8,619 nt of DNA from an uncultured Pseudorhodobacter sp. Its GTDB lineage: Bacteria > Pseudomonadota > Alphaproteobacteria > Rhodobacterales > Rhodobacteraceae. Below, piece by piece: positions 4,914 to 8,619 of the stretch. The position numbers were made by a program, and so were the translations under genes. The DNA lies in assembly GCA_945952425.1 (NCBI GenBank), contig CAMFIX010000109.1, forward strand, positions 1 through 8,619, read 5' to 3'. Positions within the stretch are counted from its first letter, which is position 1. Every line of letters begins with the position of its first letter. The notes under the pieces were generated by a model. It ran no database searches. It was given only the letters and a program-made list of their open reading frames with translations, and was not told the origin of the DNA.

Positions 4914-7411
4914 GCCTCGCCCTGCGGCTTGCCGCGCGCGAGATGCGCGGCGGCATCGGCGGGTTTCGGGTGCTGATCCTGTGCCTGGCGCTGGGGGTGG
5001 CGGCGATTGCGGCGGTTGGCACGCTGCGCGCCGCGATCAATGCGGGGCTTGCGGATCAGGGCGCGGTGATCCTCGGCGGCGATGCGGAGCTCAGCTTCAC
5101 CTACCGCCGCGCCGACAGGGCCGAGACGGACTGGATCGCCACCCATTCCCGCGCCAGTTCCGAGGTCATCGGCTTTCGCTCTTTGGCCGTCGCCGGGCAG
5201 GACCAGGCGCTGACCGAGGTCAAGGCGGTGGATGGCAACTGGCCCTTGCTGGGGCAGGTGGAACTGAGTCAGGGCACGCTGGCAGAGGCCTTTGCCGTGC
5301 AGGACGGCCTGCCCGGCGCGATCATGGAGCCGCTGCTGGCCGACCGCCTTGGGCTGAAGCCCGGCGACAGGTTCAAGATGGGCACGCAGGCGTTCCGCCT
5401 GTCGGCGCTGATGCTCTCGCAGCCCGACAGCGCGACCTCGGGCATCGGGTTTGCGCCGAAGACGGTGGTGCGGACCGAGGCTTTGGCGGAATCGGGGCTT
5501 TTGGCGCCGGGGTCGATGTATGAAAGTCATTACCGGCTGCTGACCGGGGCCGAGCTTGGCGGGCTGCGGCACCAGGCCGAAAATGCCTTTGGTCCCAAGG
5601 GGATGGAATGGGCCGACCGCCGCCATGCCGCCCGCGGGGTCGAGGCTTTCGTGAACCGGCTGGGGTCTTTCCTGATCCTGGTGGGGCTGGCGGGGCTTGC
5701 GGTCGGGGGCGTTGGCGTCGCCTCGGCTGTGCGCGCCTGGATGGAGGCGCGGGTGGCCACGATGGCCACGCTGAAGGTGCTGGGCGCCGCGGGGCGGCTG
5801 GTGGCGGGGGTTTACCTGGTTCAGGTCGCGGCTGTGGTTGTGCTGGGCACCGCGCTTGGCCTGGGCCTCGGCGCCGGGGGGATGGCGCTGGCCATGCCCC
5901 TGATCGCGGGCGCGCTGCCCTTCCCGGTCGAGACCGGGCTTTTCCCCGGGGCGCTGGCCGAGGCGGCCTTCTATGGCCTGCTCACCGGCTTTCTCTTCGC
6001 GCTTTGGCCCCTGGCCCAGGCCCTGCGGCAAGGCGCCGCCGCGATCTATCGCGGGGCGCGCCGGGTCTGGCCCGCGACGCCCTGGCTGGTCTTGCAGGCC
6101 CTGCTGCTGGCCGCGCTGATCGGCGGCGCGGCCTGGTTCTCCGGCAACTGGCGCCTGACGCTCGGCACGCTGGGCGGGGTCGGCGCGGTGCTTCTGGTGC
6201 TGTGGGGGGCGGGCTTCGGCCTTGCCCGTGCCGCCCGCAGGCTCGCCCGCAGCCCCCTCGTCAACGGCCGCCCCGGCTTGCGGCTGGCTCTGGCCGCCAT
6301 CGGGGGGCCAAGGTCCGAGGCGATGGCGGTCGTCCTCTCGCTGGGGCTTGGCCTTTCCGTCCTGGCCGTCGTCGGCCAGATCGACGCCAACTTCCGCTTG
6401 GCGATCCAGCGCGACCTGCCGGGGAAAGCCCCGTCCTTCTTCTTCATCGACCTGCAGCCCGACCAGCTGCAGCCCTTTCTGCACCGGATGTCGGGCGACC
6501 CCGCTGTCCACAAGGTGGAAAGTGCCGCCATGCTGCGCGGCACGCTGATGACGATCAACGGCGAGGATGCCCGCAAGGTCGCGGGCAACCATTGGGTGGT
6601 GACGGGCGACCGCGGGATCTCTCTGGCCGACACGCTGCCGCCGGGGACCGAGATCACCGCCGGCCAATGGTGGCCCCAGGGTTACGACGGCCCGGGCCAG
6701 GTGAGCTTTGCCGCGCAAGAGGCCAAGGAGATCGGGCTGAAGCTGGGCGACAAGCTGGGGCTCAACATCCTCGGCCGCGATATCGAGGTGACGGTGACCT
6801 CGTTCCGCAAGGTCGATTTCACCAATGCGGGCATGGGCTTCGTGATGATCGTCGACCAGAACGCGCTGAAAGGGGCGCCCTATACCGCGATTGCGACGGT
6901 CTATGCCGATCCCGCTGCCGAGGCGGGGCTGTTGCGCGAGGCCGCCCGGACCTGGCCCAACATCACCGCGATTTCGGTCAAGGAGGCCATCGCCAAGGTG
7001 GTCGAGGCGCTGACCGCCATCGCCACGGCGACGGTGGCCGCGGCGGGGGCGGTGCTGGTGGTGGGGCTGGTCGTGCTGGTCGGCGCGGTTTCGGCCGGGG
7101 TTCCGGCGCGGGTGCGCGAGGCCTCGGTGCTGAAGGTGCTGGGCGCGACGCGCGGCGCGATCCTGGCGAGCTTTGCCTTGCGTGCCGGGCTGATGGGCGC
7201 GGCCGCCGGGCTGGTCGCGGTGGCCGCGGGTGCGGTCGGCGGCTGGGCCGTGCTGACCCAGGTGATGGAGCTGCCCTTCGTCTTCGAGCCCGTCTCGGCC
7301 GCCCTGATCGTCGCGGGCGGCGTGGTCGTGACGCTGGTGGCCGGGCTGGTCTTTGCCGCCGTGCCGATCTCGGCCCGCCCGGCAGGGGTCTTGCGCACGC
7401 TGGAGGGTTGA
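4910..7411 (+). CDS. ybbP: ABC exporter permease, YbbP/FtsX family, ten predicted TM segments
   Basis: An 833-residue inner-membrane permease, partner of the upstream ATPase and similar in size to E. coli YbbP. By hydrophobicity I place TM segments near 20-40, 252-275, 299-320, 352-370, 391-411, 415-435, 471-490, 705-728, 756-782 and 797-820. Two large extracytoplasmic domains result, at about 41-250 and 491-700. There are two FtsX-like modules, each with a cytoplasmic coupling motif: TLKVLGAA at 287-294 and VLKVLGAT at 740-747. They are an internal duplication within one chain. The ATG overlaps the ATPase stop and follows a GGGAGG ribosome site at 4899-4904. MacB-like single-module permeases have only four TM segments, so the fused double-module form points to the YbbP branch. 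It probably extracts or moves hydrophobic compounds at the outer leaflet; the actual cargo cannot be inferred. The frame is intact throughout. Confidence 0.9.
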   Translation: MSLALRLAAREMRGGIGGFRVLILCLALGVAAIAAVGTLRAAINAGLADQGAVILGGDAELSFTYRRADRAETDWIATHSRASSEVIGFRSLAVAGQDQALTEVKAVDGNWPLLGQVELSQGTLAEAFAVQDGLPGAIMEPLLADRLGLKPGDRFKMGTQAFRLSALMLSQPDSATSGIGFAPKTVVRTEALAESGLLAPGSMYESHYRLLTGAELGGLRHQAENAFGPKGMEWADRRHAARGVEAFVNRLGSFLILVGLAGLAVGGVGVASAVRAWMEARVATMATLKVLGAAGRLVAGVYLVQVAAVVVLGTALGLGLGAGGMALAMPLIAGALPFPVETGLFPGALAEAAFYGLLTGFLFALWPLAQALRQGAAAIYRGARRVWPATPWLVLQALLLAALIGGAAWFSGNWRLTLGTLGGVGAVLLVLWGAGFGLARAARRLARSPLVNGRPGLRLALAAIGGPRSEAMAVVLSLGLGLSVLAVVGQIDANFRLAIQRDLPGKAPSFFFIDLQPDQLQPFLHRMSGDPAVHKVESAAMLRGTLMTINGEDARKVAGNHWVVTGDRGISLADTLPPGTEITAGQWWPQGYDGPGQVSFAAQEAKEIGLKLGDKLGLNILGRDIEVTVTSFRKVDFTNAGMGFVMIVDQNALKGAPYTAIATVYADPAAEAGLLREAARTWPNITAISVKEAIAKVVEALTAIATATVAAAGAVLVVGLVVLVGAVSAGVPARVREASVLKVLGATRGAILASFALRAGLMGAAAGLVAVAAGAVGGWAVLTQVMELPFVFEPVSAALIVAGGVVVTLVAGLVFAAVPISARPAGVLRTLEG

Positions 7412-7431
7412 GGGAATTCCGTCAGCCCATG

Positions 7432-7450
7432 GAATTTCGCGTTGAAATTC
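7432..7450. promoter_or_regulatory. AT-rich dyad 3, candidate operator upstream of iolG
   Basis: GAATTTCGCGTTGAAATTC is an inverted repeat with 7-bp perfect arms around GCGTT. It is 19 bp long, like the two dyads at 2135-2153 and 2162-2180, and shares the GAATTT...AAATTC ends with dyad 1. It overlaps the -35-like TTGAAA at 7442-7447, the position expected of a repressor site. No binding protein gene is present in the window. Confidence 0.55.
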
Positions 7451-7469
7451 GCCGGAAATGGAATAGAAG
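7442..7469 (+). promoter_or_regulatory. candidate sigma-70-type promoter of iolG
   Basis: TTGAAA at 7442-7447 (five of six matches to TTGACA) is followed after 16 bp by TAGAAG at 7464-7469 (four of six matches to TATAAT). Transcription would begin near 7476, about 30 bases before the iolG ATG. The region is the most AT-rich part of the 96-bp gap between ybbP and iolG. This is a motif match only. Confidence 0.4.
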
Positions 7470-7494
7470 TTCCACCAGCAATCCGGCAGGGCCG

Positions 7495-7503
7495 GGAGGA
7501 GGA
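7495..7503 (+). promoter_or_regulatory. strong ribosome binding site of iolG
   Basis: GGAGGAGGA ends four bases before the ATG at 7508 and fixes this start. A TTG at 7442 in the same frame would add 22 residues before the Rossmann strand and is not credible. Confidence 0.8.
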
Positions 7504-7507
7504 TACG

Positions 7508-8503
7508 ATGTTGAGATTCGGTCTTTTGGGTGCCGGGCGGATCGGCAAGGTCCATGCCAAGGCGGTGACGGGCAATCCGGCCGCCAAGCTGGTGGCGGTG
7601 GCCGATGCGATGGCTCCGGCGGCGGAGGCCATCGCGGCGCAATACGGCTGCGAGGTCCGGACGATCGAGGCGATCCTGGCGGCCAAGGACATCGACGCGG
7701 TGGTGATCTGCACGCCGACCGACACCCATGCCGACCTGATCGAGGCCTTCACCAATGCAGGCAAGGCGGTCTTCTGCGAAAAGCCCATCGACCTGTCGAT
7801 TGACCGGGTGAAGAAGTGCCTTGCGACGGTGCGCGCCAACAAGGGCACGCTGATGGTGGGCTTCAACCGCCGCTTCGACCCGCATTTCGCCGCGGTGAAG
7901 GCCGAGATCGCCAAGGGCTCGGTGGGCGAGGTCGAGATGGTGACGATCACCTCCCGCGATCCCGGCGCGCCGCCGGTGGACTATATCAAGCGCTCGGGCG
8001 GGATTTTCCGCGACATGACGATCCATGATTTCGACATGGCGCGCTTCCTTTTGGGCGAAGAGGTCACCGAGGTTTCGGCCATGGCGGCGGTCCTGGTGGA
8101 CCCGGCCATCGGCAAGGCGGGCGACAGCGATTCGGTGCAGGTCATGCTGAAGACGGCCACGGGGAAGATGGCGGTCATCTCGAACTCCCGCCGCGCGACC
8201 TATGGCTATGACCAGCGGATCGAGGTGCATGGCTCCAAGGGCGTGGTCTCGGCCGAGAACCAGCGGCCCGTCTCCATCGAGGTCGCCAATGGCGCGGGCT
8301 ATACCCGCCCGCCGCTGCACGATTTCTTCATGACCCGCTACACCGAGGCCTATGCGGCCGAGATCGCGGCCTTCATCGACGCCGTGGGCGGCAAGGCGAC
8401 TGCCTCGCCCTCGGGCGAGGACGGGCTCTCGGCCCTGGCCCTGGCCGAGGCCGCGCTGAAGTCGGTCGCCGAGGGGCGGACGGTGAAACTGTCGGAGATC
8501 TGA
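7508..8503 (+). CDS. iolG: inositol 2-dehydrogenase-like Gfo/Idh/MocA oxidoreductase
   Basis: A 331-residue cytoplasmic NAD(P)-dependent dehydrogenase that most likely oxidises myo-inositol to scyllo-inosose, the first step of inositol catabolism. The N-terminal Rossmann domain opens with FGLLGAGRIG (GAGRIG at 8-13) and has VVICTPTDTHADL at 65-77. The family's EKP motif is at 91-93, with Lys92 the likely catalytic lysine. GFNRRFDPHF (118-127) and GGIFRDMTIHDFDMARFLLGE (164-184) follow, and the latter holds the catalytic Asp169 and His173 of the Lys-Asp-His set known in Bacillus subtilis IolG. Length is normal (about 330-340). The GFNRRFDP and DMTIHDFDMARF wording is typical of IolG, but related sugar dehydrogenases in the same superfamily cannot be fully excluded. 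It has its own probable promoter with an overlapping dyad and is followed by an intrinsic terminator, so it is probably monocistronic. No other iol gene lies in the window. Confidence 0.85.
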   Translation: MLRFGLLGAGRIGKVHAKAVTGNPAAKLVAVADAMAPAAEAIAAQYGCEVRTIEAILAAKDIDAVVICTPTDTHADLIEAFTNAGKAVFCEKPIDLSIDRVKKCLATVRANKGTLMVGFNRRFDPHFAAVKAEIAKGSVGEVEMVTITSRDPGAPPVDYIKRSGGIFRDMTIHDFDMARFLLGEEVTEVSAMAAVLVDPAIGKAGDSDSVQVMLKTATGKMAVISNSRRATYGYDQRIEVHGSKGVVSAENQRPVSIEVANGAGYTRPPLHDFFMTRYTEAYAAEIAAFIDAVGGKATASPSGEDGLSALALAEAALKSVAEGRTVKLSEI

Positions 8504-8529
8504 GGGCTTCCCCGGGATCATGGCTTGCT

Positions 8530-8565
8530 GCGGGCGCCTCGGTCACGGGGCGCCCGCTCGTTTTT
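8530..8565 (+). terminator. rho-independent terminator of iolG
   Basis: A perfect 9-bp GC stem, GCGGGCGCC at 8530-8538 with GGCGCCCGC at 8549-8557, encloses a 10-base loop. After TCG comes TTTTT at 8561-8565. It lies 26 bases after the iolG stop, the expected position for ending its transcript. Confidence 0.9.
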
Positions 8566-8570
8566 CGGGC

Positions 8571-8619
8571 AGAGCCGGGGGGCCAGCCCCCCGGACCCCC
8601 CGCTGGAGGGGTTTCACAC
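8571..8619. repeat. GC-rich palindromic intergenic tail, possible dispersed repeat
   Basis: CCGGGGGG at 8575-8582 pairs perfectly with CCCCCCGG at 8587-8594 around CCAG. A second inverted repeat, CCAGC at 8583-8587 with GCTGG at 8602-8606, overlaps it and would be an alternative fold. Short noncoding G-run/C-run palindromes of this kind, placed after genes, are in my recollection common in Rhodobacterales genomes. Copy number cannot be judged from one window. No reading frame here is credible. Confidence 0.5.

Noticed and set aside
7459..7474. Short inverted repeat TGGAA-N6-TTCCA upstream of iolG
   Set aside because: Five-base arms are weak and expected by chance in this AT-rich stretch; kept only as a note beside the stronger dyad.
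7412..7507. Riboswitch in the iolG leader
   Set aside because: The probable leader is only about 30 bases and shows no conserved aptamer core.
5608..7803. 731-codon plus-strand frame overlapping permease and iolG
   Set aside because: It is out of frame with both real genes, has compositional bias toward Arg, Gly and Ala, and lacks any domain.
4769..8521. 1250-codon open frame on the minus strand opposite the permease and iolG genes
   Set aside because: It is antisense to two genes with clear domains. The translation is low-complexity (rich in Arg, Gly, His, Gln) with no motif, as expected from the mirror of GC-biased codons.

Overview
The window is GC-rich chromosomal DNA (G or C dominates third codon positions and long spurious antisense reading frames abound). 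Gene content and codon use suggest an alphaproteobacterium, most likely Rhodobacterales (Rhodobacter/Paracoccus-like). This placement is inferred from style and protein resemblance, not from a marker gene. About 96% of the window is coding: seven protein genes. I see no RNA gene, CRISPR array, insertion sequence or transposase remnant.

Layout. (1) 51-785, plus strand: a sulfotransferase-like protein. (2) Minus-strand cluster, transcribed from about 4252 down to 782: a secreted GDSL (SGNH) esterase of the TesA type, an FAD-linked D-2-hydroxyacid dehydrogenase (GlcD/DLD family) joined to it by a 4-bp ATGA overlap, then after a 73-bp gap an amidase-signature hydrolase. That gap holds two AT-rich palindromes. 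(3) Plus-strand pair, 4251-7411: ATPase and ten-TM permease of a YbbA/YbbP-type ABC exporter, also joined by an ATGA overlap. (4) 7508-8503, plus strand: an inositol 2-dehydrogenase-like Gfo/Idh/MocA oxidoreductase with its own probable promoter and a strong intrinsic terminator. (5) 8571-8619: a GC-rich palindromic tail that looks like a dispersed intergenic element.

How the genes fit together. The esterase gene diverging from an ABC ATPase and large FtsX-type permease is the tesA-ybbA-ybbP arrangement known from Escherichia coli, so these three genes form the most meaningful functional unit. The exporter may handle lipophilic or envelope substrates at the inner membrane while the esterase acts in the periplasm. 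The dehydrogenase and amidase are appended downstream of tesA; a shared pathway with them is not demonstrated. iolG stands alone, separated from other inositol genes within this window.

The most notable signals are structural. Gene junctions are extremely tight: overlapping stops in TTAA at 782-785, overlapping divergent starts in CATG at 4250-4253, and two ATGA junctions. Three 19-bp AT-rich dyads of closely similar sequence also occur, two in tandem between the dehydrogenase and the amidase and one over the probable iolG promoter. I did not find convincing evidence for a wholly new biological system.
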